Part shown: positions 11,023-23,368 of the stretch, piece by piece
Position numbering within the stretch: the first letter of the stretch is position 1
How the letters are laid out: each line of letters starts with the position of its first letter
NCBI GenBank assembly: GCA_027382625.1
Contig: JAJKFJ010021154.1
Location: 1-64,000 of the forward strand
Source: Tetmemena sp. SeJ-2015
Lineage: Eukaryota > Ciliophora > Spirotrichea > Sporadotrichida > Oxytrichidae
DNA length: 64,000 bases
Direction of reading: 5' to 3'
The notes under the pieces: model-generated
Database searches by the model: none
What the model was told of the DNA's origin: nothing
What the model saw: only the letters and a program-made list of their open reading frames with translations
Program-made: the position numbers and the translations under genes

Positions 11023-14000
11023 TCAAGACTTAAAAAACTTCTTGAGAGAAGAGATGGTTTGAGTGGGTAGGCAATCCAGAGGAAGAATTTTCATTGACAG
11101 ATTTAGCTTCCACAGGTAGTTCCTCATCCGAGTCAGACCATAAAATATAGTAATCACTAGCAAAATCACAGTAATTATTATGAATGCACAGAAGAAAACT
11201 ATGTCAATTATTCAAATTAAATAATATAAAAATAAAATTAAATGTAGCCAGTCAGTTGCTTATTGAAATAGTTTTAAGCGGAGTCAAAGCTAAGGGTTTT
11301 TAGCTTCAAGTAAATAGGCTCCATGAAATAAATTTTCAAGTTTATCATTTCCAAAAAATCAACATTGCTCATGTAGCTGAGCAACTCTGCAAAAAATAGT
11401 AATTTAAAAATTATGCAATCTCTATGAATAAGACTAATTTCATTAGCGAATTAGTTTAAAATTTTCTTAAAATCTTAAAGTTAAAAATCTACGAATTTAA
11501 ATGAAGATATTTTTGAGTAGAATAAATTAATCATCATAATATTTTGGAGCGTGTTTTTTATTTAAAGTTACTTCAATCACTATACAATATAAGCTTGATA
11601 TAATATATAGATCTCCTTTAAACAAATAAAAAAATGAGTTGGGATCTCTGCTTAGGACCTGTTCTTGGATCCTTTGAATTGCAGATCATACTGGTTTAAG
11701 TTAGAGAGAAATATTGAAATAGAGTTGGACATTCCCTTAGTCATGGCTCCGTGGAATAGATTTTGGCAATATTGAGTTAACGACTCAATTGCTGTACCTT
11801 TCAAACCGATTTAATAAAAATGGGAGATTTCACACTGTTTAGAAGTTTCTATATCCGACATGTATTATCGCGCGTCATTGAATGCATCGTCTAATTTCAA
11901 AAATCAAAAAATATTTCTTTCTGATTTGCGTATAATCTTATTCCAATTCCAGGCATTGCTACAAATAGTAAGTAGAGGCAAAAAAAATTACACTAAACAT
12001 ATTATTTTGAAAAATAAGATAATCAAGATTTAAGTTTAATAACAAAATCATTTTTGTGGCAAATTATAATTATTAGTTGAACCTGTAAATAGAAATCATT
12101 GTTAGATTTTAGAACAATTTTTTTTACTAATATTTTAATAATGTCACTAATCATGTATTTCAAACATATAGAAAAAGGAAGATAAAAATTCTACAAAAAA
12201 ATTAAGTCTAATAAATTTTAAATAGTCTTTTACCTGCTCATAAAAGCTTAAACAACCTAAAATTTACTTAAACTATAAATAGCATATTAGCATTTATTTT
12301 CATATAAACATATATTTTAATTATTTTAAATGGATTATATGTTTTAGAGGCTACTTATTAGTTAGGGGAGTTTAATTCAAATAGTGGATACGAAATATTT
12401 TATGCATAGCTTTCTCTTAGATAAACCATATTTAATGCTCATTCTTGATTAAATTTTACACACTTTATTGTTTGAAAGTAATAGTTAGAAACTACATCCA
12501 TCGAAGAATTTATTAATAAATATTTTTGTACAAAATTATCAATAATTTAATAAATTTTAGATTAAATATGACTAACTTGATTAGTTTAAGCCATGACATT
12601 TTCAACGCATATATCCTTATTGTAGATAAATTAGGAACATAAAATTTGTGGACAATTTTGAGATGGTGTTCAATTCTTGGTACAGCTCAAGGATTCTGTT
12701 GTATAGATTTTGAGTAAGAAAGAATGAACCCATGAAGTATAGGCAAAAGCAGGTCACAAACAAAAGTTCAATTGCATATAATCAGCCTAAACATTTATAA
12801 AAAGTGAAAGAAGGATTCCATTTATTCTCTTTTTCTTCTTAGCCAGATCTAATACACTTATTTTCTTCAATTTATTTACACTATTTTTTGAATATCAAAT
12901 TTTTTAAAAAAATAAAAAAAACTCTAAACAATCTTCTCAAATGATTATATTTAAATGCGTATTTATTCGTTAAATGAACTGAAGATCATATATTTAAAAT
13001 TTTAATTTTACATACCATACTATCTAAATTCACAAGCTAAAATAATAAATTAAGAGTCTACTGATCAATCTATTCAAAGATTACCTCTCAATGTTTAATC
13101 AAAAATTTTAATTCTCGTTTTTCTCGTATAATTATAGTTTTATTTTGTTCAGAGCAAAAATGATTAAAAATTAATTAAACAGATAGAGAAATAAAATAAT
13201 TAAAGTGAATAAAAGCATATAAATGAATATTTTCTCCCTCTTTTCATCCTACTCTGATACTTTTTCTTCCTTTAATTTTATTTTATAATATTTTAATTTA
13301 ATATGCAACCTTCTTCTTAAAATTATTTACTTCCCTTATTAATAATTAGAAATTTAAGGAATTTAAAAATTCAAACTTTTAAAATAAATATACTTTATTG
13401 AATAGAGATTTCTTTAATTAAAATTTATTTTTAATTTTATTGATTAGATGAAATGTGAGTTTAGGATACTTAGATAAGAGAACTTTAAAAGATTAAATGA
13501 GAGAATTAATTTCTATTTTAAAAATAATTCTTTTCATATTTCCTTAATAGTTTTTATGCCTTATAAAATAATAAAATATTTTATTTCCTCAGAGACCTGC
13601 TTCTTAAGAATGCCCTAAATTGGAATGGCTCCAGAATTATTTTCAAAAGACATCTGTTCCTGAGAAAATAAAATACGAGGGTTCGAATAGCTCAAGTTAA
13701 CATTTAAATTGCGTAATTAATTTTGAAAATAATGATATTAAGAATAATTCAAAAATCTCTCTTAAAAAAGAAAAGTACATATATAAATACATTTAAAGAC
13801 CCATTACTACAATTGTTTTACTTTAAATCAAGTAAATAATAGATTTAACTAATTGTAAAATTAAATGCAGCCTCAAAGAATATGTATAATAAGTCCCTTT
13901 GATTTTGATATCTATGAGGGCCACTGACCATACTAGATTCTGGCATGCTTGAGTCTAGCTGATTGTCTGAATATCTCTAGTGTCTGTGGTGATGATGATG

Positions 14001-17000
14001 CTAATGGACCACTTTCCCCTGATTAAATTACATGTTAAAATTACTTGCAGACGATTATTTTCTTTAATGCTCTATCTGAGCCTAATGTTCTTCAAAGTTT
14101 AACTCAAACATCAATATAATTATAAGGAATTTAAATAAATTTTGATAAAAGCCATATAAAAATTCTGAAATATTTGAAGTTTGGATCCCTGACTGCAGAT
14201 TCTATTTGGAACAAACTTTTATCGTTATTAAGTGTGACTAGTATATCGTTTTCAGATATAGTAACATTCTTGCTTGGTGTAGTTCATCATGGAATTAATA
14301 TATAATTGTGCACACTAATTGTTGTGATCATTGTTGACTGAGTAGTCTTCGTGCATTTTAGATGAGTTTTCACTTTCATGGCCATACTAGTTATTGCTTG
14401 ACTCTTTCTTGTTCTTCATCTTCTATTTTTTCCTCAAGCAAAAATATATTTTTAAATTAATTTTTAAGCTCTCTTAATGGCTTAGTCCTTCCTTATCCCC
14501 AAAAGAAGATGAATCTGACTCCTCTTCCTTGAGAAGTAAATCTAAGCACTAGTCTGTTTAATCTATCAACTCAAATATTTTCTGCTTGGGGATTTAAACG
14601 AAGAAGCCAATTGCAATGAACTACCGATCTTAAAGATAAAAAATAAATACTTTATTAGATCTTGAATGATGCTTATGATTGGAGTCACTATCACAAAAAC
14701 AGCTAGGATTGTGAAAGATAGAAATAAGCACAGTAATTCGAGTCTGGTCGATGGTGTTATTCGGGAGAAATTTAGAATATATTTCAATTTTAAAACGCAC
14801 TTATCGTACGAATTAGAAATAGTTATTATCTTGTAATGTTATTCAAACATCAAGAATGCATCATAAATATGAAAAATAATTCAACCAGCCAGATGTAATA
14901 GTTCAGAATGTCATTTTCATAATTTTCTTATTCAATATGAATTTAATTAAAATCATTTCCGTTCTTTATTGCAAAGTACAATGACTATTCTAAAGAAGTA
15001 GGTCTAAATCCTGTGGATACAGTTTTCAAGCTCTGTATGTTCATTTTAGTTTTCAATTTGTCAATACTTAGGTTGTATATCTCTAATAGCTAAAAGAAGA
15101 AAATAAGTTTCTAAGTAATAAGCTTTTGGATGTATATATTGACAAGGTAACTATTAAAATGGATTAAATATATAACTCATGGTATGATACTCTTAATAAA
15201 CTACTCCATTTTAATCGAGATATGAAAGCGGCACTAAATTATTGGCGACATATCCTGAGAAACTTTGCTTCAAATATTCCTAATTCTGAAGACAAAGAAT
15301 CTTCAGTAGTTTTTAATGACTCTAAAGCTGTTTTTAGGCTGCTATAAACCAGTTGTGTCTTATTTTTGGTATATGTATTTGCAATTGGTTCATATCCATT
15401 TGCAATATTCAATATCATAAAAGTGGTTATGATAAATTTTGAGTTCTATTATAGCTGCCTGAGAACAAGCCTCGACCTAGCAACTTCTCCGAGTCTGCTT
15501 GAAGACAGATTGGCCACCTGGATCATCTTTACTATGAGATAATCAATTTAAAAATAGAGATCCTATCTACTTTAAGAGAGATACAGGTTCACAGCACTCA
15601 CAGTAATCATAGTCACAAACATAAGTAGCAGCAACTATATCACAATTTTAAGACTCCTTGGAGTTGTTCTTTCCATAGAGATATTCTAGCTCTTTATTTG
15701 GTCTGCTTGCTTTGAAGAGTCAGAACTTGTGTGTGACGATACCGCGTCATGTTAAAAAAATACTGGGAAAATTAAAGCTGATGTTCAATAGCCAATATCT
15801 GCTCAGCTTGCTCTAGTTTTAATTAAAATTCTAAAGTTCATCAATTACAGCCGAAGGAGACTTTTCAACGTCCTAAGTCATATAGAATTTGGGTTAAGTC
15901 GAAATATCCTTGTCAATAAGCTGAATAATAATAGTATAGTATTCGAAAGATCTGTTTTAGAATTGCTCGCAAAAGATCTTAAACCTGGCATTTACAAAAT
16001 TAGTTGAGAGGAAAACGCTTTGAATTCTTTGACTGATGCAATTGAGGTCGACTTTAAATATCCCATAGAACAAGTTATCTCTCTTAGTATCATTCTGCCT
16101 CACTGCTTCATTGAGCAAATTAATATCAAAGTAAGGAGAGATCTGAGCCGCTCTTATTTCAAAATCTAGATAGGAAGAATTTTCTATTAGATAGTGTTTC
16201 TTTATTCCCAGATACTTAGCTGTGTTTTTGCATACATTATAAACTCTTCCTTCATGACTGTCGCATTGAAGGAACATGAGATCTTAAATTTAAGTAAAGT
16301 TAAATTCTTTGGTTGGTATTCCAAGACTTGAGGTTCCATCAATTTGAATGTCCTAAATCTCAGAGAAAAAGGCTATGAAAGTAAAGCTATGAGTTTCTGA
16401 GAAATGATTTCTAACTACAATCGAGACCGGAACAATGTAACCATTCTTCTTTTTAATGAACTAGTTAACTCTTTTATCTAGAATAACTTTCTCCCCAGTC
16501 TTGTTGAACTCATTAACGAATGAGGCATGCCTTGACTTTATAAGATCATTCATAATCAATTCGTAGCTGCTGTATCTTAAGTCCGCCCATCGGTAGCCTG
16601 TCAATCGCTAAAACTGTTTGTTGCACTCGATAATCTTCATATTAACATTAAGGCTCTATAAAGACTTTAACTATCTTTCCATAATTTTCCATCTTCCCAC
16701 TCACCAAAAGAATGCTCTAATCGCTAAATGACTCTGTTATCTGAAAGTTGCTCTTGATAAACTTCTTCATGCTTATGATGTTCTTCATCTTTTGAATGTA
16801 AAGATTATAGTTCTAATTATCATTCAAAAGTTGCTAGTGAATTATCGCGAAGTTGTAGTATATTTTCTCATTCTTATTTTTATTAGCCTCATCCATTTAA
16901 TTCAATTAAAAATACAAACATTTCCTTGAAAGTTTCATGAGTCTGAGATATGAGCAATGCAGTTTGGAATGCTTCTTTGAGCATTTTTTCAACGACTAGT

Positions 17001-19195
17001 ACTGGCTCAGCCAAAGTCTACCAAACTGAGAGAATGTGCTTGCTTAGTTCGATAGTAGTGGTATGAAACTTCTCTTGCAGTCTAGAATACTAAAGGAAGC
17101 TCTCCGGGTCAAGCTTTCTTAGATCTTGAGGGTTCTTATGACTCACCTTTTAGAAATTGGTGACTCCTAAGAGATCATGCTGAAAGCCTTGCTGATAGTT
17201 TTCTTGAGACATGGCTGAAAACATCATCTCTTAAATAAGTAGACTCTCACACATCAGATAGTTTAACCTTTCCATGAGGCTGAGTTTGCTACTATCCACG
17301 GTCTTTAGAATGTTGATGCACAGGAAGATATTTCTCATATGAAAGAGCGCAAAGTTGGCATACATAAGCTTAATTGTGTAACTTTCTTAGAATTTTTAGA
17401 CTGACTGCTCGTAGTAAAGCATTTATTAAAGTATATGTTGATAAATAAATGAATGCTGAAGAGTATATTAGCGAACAAAATTTGCAAAGAATGCTTGCTT
17501 TAGCCTATCGGATCAATTTTAAGAACGAAATTATCTTCCTCGACCTAATCACCAGTAGTTTTTTCTTCTTCAAAAATCATTTCTACTGCATAGCCGTCTA
17601 TCATTTTCATCTGAGTCTGCTCTCCTATTTTGCCTCTTCCTTATCTAAATATATACTTGAAAGAATAACTTTGCTTCTATAATATCTTTGCTCATAAGTT
17701 TACTTCTTGTCCTAGAAATCGTTGAAAATAATCCAAACTATTTAATTATTCTAACTTGAAAGTGAAGGGAGCATTTGAAAAGTGCTCTTTGGCATAGAGA
17801 GTATCATTTTATATGTTGTTGAGAAAATCTACATCCTGTGAGTTGAGCTCAATGATTTACTGGTTTTCGTCATTTCTCTGATTCAAAATCCACACTATGG
17901 ATTCGGACTGATGACATAGACAGCTATTTTTAAGACACTCTCCGTTGTGATCATCAAGAATTCCAAACAGATATTTTAAACTTTGAGTTTAATGTTCTTT
18001 GTCACCCTTCAGATTAGTTACATGCTCAGTTAGCAGATACAGAATATATTGATTTAAAAAATGTGGGGAAAAAGAAATAGCGAAATATTGATGTTGCATC
18101 TCCATTTTGCTCTGGCCAACTCTGATTCGGTCCATGACTCTGTATTCCCAGTGGTACTATATGAGAAAAGACATGGAGAGCATGAAAGGGAGTAGGAGTA
18201 TGATATAGTAGACATTTATTGGATCTGGATCGTCATCGAATGAGTTTATCACAACTATGAAACTACATGTAAAAAGAAATAAAGTAATGTGAGTATCGTC
18301 CACAGCATGAAATTTACTGCAACGTTGACTGTCTTATTGAAGATTGGGATCACAAACAGTTTACTAAGGCACACAATTATAGTGAACAGCAGAATCACTA
18401 TACTTATTATCTTCAAAGAGCTTTCTAGAGAGGGGAAGTTAGCTAGTATGATATGGATTCCTATTATTCCAATTTAAAATTTAATTTCAAGAAGGAATAT
18501 CAAATAGCCGTTTCTGTAGTCTAATTAGGCTGAGGGTTGACGATCAAAAGGCATTTTTATAGTTAAGATTCTTTTTAGAAATCCCTAACTCCAAATGAGA
18601 CCCGCAAAATTGACCGCATTTAATATTTGCATAGCGACTTTTAAACTTAAAATAATTTAAAGACATATGGCCCAATATCACTAGATGGCAGTCCAATGAA
18701 GAACACTCTGAGCTGAATATGTAAGTAAAGCCCTGTTAAAAATGTTGTCAACGCATGTAAAATTATTGACGAGATGGCCTAAATTGTTGAAGAATCTTTA
18801 ACCTTTGTCAAAGAGTCAACTTTGATGCATAAAAGTCTAAAGAAGAGAATAATGCTGATATAAATCACAAGCATAATCACCTCCATGTATAGATAGTCCT
18901 AAATAGGATCTGAGTTCAAATAAAGCAAATGAATTTAAACAAATTGGGATGAAATTATTTTTAACTTAGTTTAACTTTCTACAGTCCATAGATCTTGGAT
19001 CGGTTTATCATATATTTAGGACTGCATGATCACAGCTAGGGAATATATTGGAAAAATTGCTTCTATGATGATGAAAGCTGTGTAAATTGGGGCGCTGATG
19101 ACGCTATTAAGATTAATTGAGAGCATACAGAGTGATATTCTTTTTGCTGAGAACATCTCTCTGAATTTAGAGAGAGGCTTCGTTTGCTGTGACAT
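11023..19195 (-). CDS. TmcB-like protein: transmembrane region plus PAS-type sensor domain
   Basis: ATG 19195 (MSQQTKPLSKFREMFSAKRI) to TGA 11023. Order: several hydrophobic helices (about 19.2-17.4 kb); a PAS-like segment near 16.6-16.3 kb with SRHASFVNEFNKTGEKV and KKKNGYIVPVSIVV, the usual block of ciliate Tiny-macrocysts-B proteins; more helices near 15.7-14.6 kb; a Ser/Gln/His-rich stretch (14.55-13.9 kb, including a run of five His); helices near 12.75 and 11.2 kb; and an ILPLDCLPTQTISSL end. The family is abundant in ciliates and presumed sensory. Long AT-rich non-coding inserts (about 13.85-12.80, 12.58-11.95 and 11.63-11.42 kb) must be removed; their borders are not resolved. It is treated as one gene because no start or stop separates the blocks. 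Confidence 0.62.
12800..13860. other. Large AT-rich non-coding insert inside the TmcB-like gene
   Basis: About 1 kb with no coding block on either strand, between the His/Ser-rich segment and the next hydrophobic segment. Best read as one or more long IESs (inference from context). Confidence 0.45.
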
Positions 19196-19645
19196 GAATT
19201 TGTATCCAAAATCTTTAAATGCTAATTCAATTATAATTCAAATAATTATTCAAATTTTAGGGTCTTTGAGATTTCAATATTGAATTTCAATGTTTTAGTC
19301 TGTTAAATTTATTTAAATATCAGATAGCTTCATAGGAGTTTTTGAGTGTCAATTTTAGAGTTTTATGTTTATCTGAGAGTCTTTAGTAATTCCAAAGCGG
19401 ATTAAGTCGTATTATAATAGAAATTATTCGAGATTTCAAATTTTGCAATATAAAATTACATTTCATTTCAAGATTTTGAGCTCATTAAGTTATCTTAGAT
19501 GAGATATTAGTTAACAATTAGTTTAGAATTTTAATTATAATTGCAATTAGAAAAGCCATATATTTGTGAATATAATTTGCACTGATTAGATTAAATTCAA
19601 TAGTAATTGTTGAATTTCTTTTCATAATATTCAGAGATTTTAAGT
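19196..19645. other. AT-rich intergenic DNA
   Basis: Between the TmcB-like start and the stop of the next minus-strand gene. Nothing else is recognised. Confidence 0.5.
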
Positions 19646-21643
19646 TCATTCTATTTGCTCCAGATGATAAAAATATAATTCATAGTTTGCCTGTGAGATT
19701 GTATCCTTCATTAAAGATATTTAAATACAAAATTTAGTATGAATTATGACTAATGGTAAAATTTTAAAACCAAAATAAAAAATGATTTCACTATTTGTAA
19801 AATATAATATGATGAAAGAAGTATTGTAATAAAAAATTTTGACCTTCATTTCCTTATCTTAGCTCATCGTTTAAAGGTCTCTTTATTTGTATTGCACTAG
19901 TCTCTCCTTCAGTTTTTTGAGATTTTCCTCATCGATAGGCAGCACTTTTTGTGTCAATGAAAGGCCGTTAAGTAGCCTTAGTTTTGAATTTCTACTCTAA
20001 CGCTTCTGCTATATTGGCGACTTGAGGGATATCTGATTTCTCCTGTTTTGAACTTTGCAAATTGTGAATGTCCTTAGTCTCTTCACCTTGCTTTCTCTTA
20101 TTGAAGAAGCTAACCATTGACTAAGTTTAGCTCATCTGTGGTTATTACATCTGTAATTAACTAGGTAAAGTGGGGCCTTGATTATCTTTAATCCTAAATA
20201 GTTATTGCAAAATAAAAATGTATATTGCTGAGAGGACGCTCTTTTCAAGCCACTTTATGCTTTAGTGTTCTGTAGGGAGTAGTAATTAGACATGGGGGTT
20301 TCTTCTAGTTCTTTTTCTTCGTCTTCGAACATTTCAAACTTTAGATTATACTCTGGATTCAACTCTTGGGTGCTTTTCACTCTAGCAAGTGAATCTGCTT
20401 TATTTCTTTAAGAAAATATAAAAAAGAGGTGGAGGCGGTCAGTTAACTGTAAGAACCTAAATGAGATTCAGATCTTGGTGGAAACTTGGGAGTGGAAAGT
20501 CTCAATGCTTTCTCTTTCTGAGATCTCAAGGTCTCTCTTATTCTCAAATAGGATTAAATTCAAAAAGATAAATTAACTAAATAAACTAAACATAAAAAAT
20601 TATATCTAAAGAAATAATCTATATATGTGAAAAATAAGATAAACTATTATTAAAAAGGTATTTTCCCACGAAATCTTAATACCAACTAAAAATATTATCT
20701 TTGCTACCTTACATTTAAATATGTAATAACTGAGTGCTGTGCTTAAATGAAGTGAATCCTTGATAATCATAGTAGTCTTTGGTGGCTGAGGCTTTCTTCC
20801 ATTGGATTTTCTAAGAGGATCTAAAAATAATTAATTTATTATTAATGTCCGATATAGATTGGCATATTTAAATTAGACTTCTAAGCATGCTTTAAATTAC
20901 CTGAGAGTATTGGCGAACTAGTTTTTATGCATTCCATAAATAGTTGGACTCTGAAGACCTCCCGAGTCTATTGTCACGTATGAATCTCTCCCGCTCCCAT
21001 CAGACATATACTTGAAGGCGGGTGATTCATAAAAATTAACTTCCAACTTTTTAAAGTTTCCTAAATGGATTTATTAGAATAATTCACTTAATTGAAAAGT
21101 AGATTAAACTAAAATCTACTGGAATTAATATTAGAATATCTAATAAATTTTCTATATGGTGATTCCTTCCTTAATTTAGAGATTAATAATGAAGAAAGAG
21201 AAAACTAAATCGATTTGTTGGGTGTAAGCCTTTATGCAATTCTCCTTGGTTTAGTGAAAAATGGAGCAACCTGATTAGAAGAGTATCTTACATTGGATGT
21301 GGAGCGAAGTGCTATCTCCTCACAAAGAATTGAGAAGACTCTGTCTTTACTTTCTCTGATTCGATGCATAGGCCGCCATTGTTTTTAATTACATAGGTAT
21401 CTCTTCCACTACCATCTCCCAAGATAGTGAGAGTACTTTGGGTGGAATGTTCGTTGCAGGTTTGCCATCTTACTACTGCCAAGTAGATGTTAGAACAATT
21501 AATATCATCACATCACTATCAACAATAGCTAAATAATTTTTCTTTTCTACTTTTTCTCTTTCTAATTTTACATAGGATGTTATATCGTGATTCTTCACTA
21601 GTACGATAAGTGCTGGTTTTTAAAAATGATTATTAATTTACAT
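19646..21643 (-). CDS. Protein with repeated DGSGRD(S/T)Y motifs
   Basis: Probable ATG 21643 (MQINNHFQKPALIVLVK). Two similar blocks are visible: LGDGSGRDTYVIKNNGGL near 21.41-21.36 kb and MSDGSGRDSYVTIDSGGL near 21.01-20.96 kb. They are separated by AT-rich DNA. After them come an acidic segment (FEMFEDEEKELEETPMS, about 20.33 kb) and a basic segment (about 20.1-19.9 kb, KSPIQQKRQSRNSKLRLL). The frame then stays open to TGA 19646. I have seen the DGSGRD motif in small ciliary/axonemal proteins, but I cannot name the family with certainty. Several IES or intron joins are unresolved. Confidence 0.5.
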
Positions 21644-22019
21644 TCCTCAAATTTTACTTTACTTCTTTCTAATTTATTTTTATAATTTCATATACTATCA
21701 TTTAAAATTTTTAAACCAAATTTTAACATGTTTAATTATGTACATAGGATTCAATAAATGTAAAATTATTTAGCAAATCAATAATAATCAATAAAATTTA
21801 CAAAAACTGCCTCTTAAATTTAAATGGATAATATTTAATCAAGAATTGATATTTTATTTAACTATAGATCATTATCTAATTTTATTTCAATAACTTTTAT
21901 TACAAGTAAGTCCACTCTTCTAACCTAAAATGAAGTACTAAGGATACATTTTTAATTAGGCTGTGCTCGTTTTTAGAAATATAAATTTATAGTTTTGAAT
22001 TAACAAAGGCGATTACAAA
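21644..22019. other. AT-rich divergent intergenic region
   Basis: Lies between head-to-head genes and probably contains both promoters. No specific element recognised. Confidence 0.45.
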
Positions 22020-23273
22020 ATGTTGAATATAGAAGAAGGAAATTTATCCGAACAAGAGTAGAGAAGGATAGTCCAATAAAACTTAAATTGGTAATTCCCT
22101 TTCTTCTTTATTTGACTCTTTATAGCACAAACATCTTCATCATCTTTATTGTTACATACTTCAACATCGAAATCATACTGGGCTGGGATTAGTTGTAATA
22201 CATTTCTTCTATTTTTATCTATCTTTGCTAGTTCTTAGTGCTCAAAGCCGATCCATTATTGGCTTATGATAACCATATTCTTAGTCTCTATCCTCAGAAT
22301 CTTAGTTTACATGCTAGAAATCACTAACTCTAACTAAGTTTTCAAGGTAGTAGCTGTGTGCATCTTATTCTGCTACTTCCCCACTTTCATAGTTTGGACC
22401 CTAATTGGGACATCTTGGTTTAATTAGATTCATGAGCAGACACCAGAGTGCATAGCTGACAACGTCAGATGGGTCACTGTCTTTTGGATCAGCATATCCT
22501 TCTTTTTAATCTTCACCTATATTGCAACCCTACTCACACTTCTTCTAGAAAAGGTAACTAGATTAAGAATTATAAGTTCAAACTTATTATGGCCAAATTT
22601 AAGCGTGTCTATAGATGAGTGGATTGCCCGAAGATCAGATTCTAACTCTAAACAATGACGGAATGATGAACTAGCAATAGCTTTTGGCCGATGGACTCGA
22701 TTCCAGAGAAAGAGCACTCATAGGACAAAGAAACTACGACTCGTGGTTAGATTAGAAAATAGACGAAAAGCTGTTGAACTCTTCAATGTCTTCTCATTTC
22801 ACAAAGGAAGATCCAAACGCAGGATCTAGAAACCAAGACTAAGATACATCAGACTATCATATCAATAATAGCTAGATGATAACGGCTTAAATGAATCTGG
22901 TTCCAATCTCTAAAACTTAAGAACAGATTCAAGCTTATAGTTTGGATTAGCAGGGCGTGCCAATTCTTCTATGAATCTTTAAGAAAGATTATTCAGAAGA
23001 GATGGTGGCACCGGCGCTTCTTTGAATAGAATAGGTTCATTATCGGATATGAGCTATTCTTTTGATAATCCGGTTCTGGCAAGCGCACTCTCAGAGATAG
23101 ATAATATATGTCCCATATGCCATTTGGAATTCGAGAGAGGAGAGAAAATTAAGGTCATGCCAGAATGCTAGCATGCGTTTCATGTTGATTGCATAGACTA
23201 ATGGCTGAAACTTAAAAGTAGATGTCCAATGTGTAACTAAAATACTAGAGATGTAATAAACAGAGCTCATTGA
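22020..23273 (+). CDS. Multipass membrane RING-H2 E3 ubiquitin ligase-like protein
   Basis: ATG 22020 (MLNIEEGNLSEQEQRR) to TGA 23271. The N-terminal half has about four hydrophobic helices. A Gln/Asn-rich linker follows, then a textbook RING-H2 finger at 23108-23240: CPIC, then C-Q-H, then FHVDC, then CPMC, with the IDQWL tryptophan after the finger's second His. By family knowledge this binds E2 enzymes and ubiquitinates membrane-linked targets. Three introns are clear: GTAATTCCC...TATAG near 22108, a 37-bp one near 22193, and GTAACTAG...CTATAG (22555-22613). A two-base frame break at 22936-22939 (TATA) must be corrected for the linker to join the RING segment. Confidence 0.82.
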
Positions 23274-23368
23274 AAAGTTCAATATAAGAATAAAGTTTTA
23301 TTTGATCAATTTGGATTTGCAAAACAAGTTAGAAATTTTAGAGTAGAGATAAGTAATTGATAGTAAAA

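Noticed and set aside
14497..14504. CCCCAAAA, the hypotrich telomere unit
   Set aside because: Single copy inside a coding block; no repeat array and no TBE transposon ends nearby.
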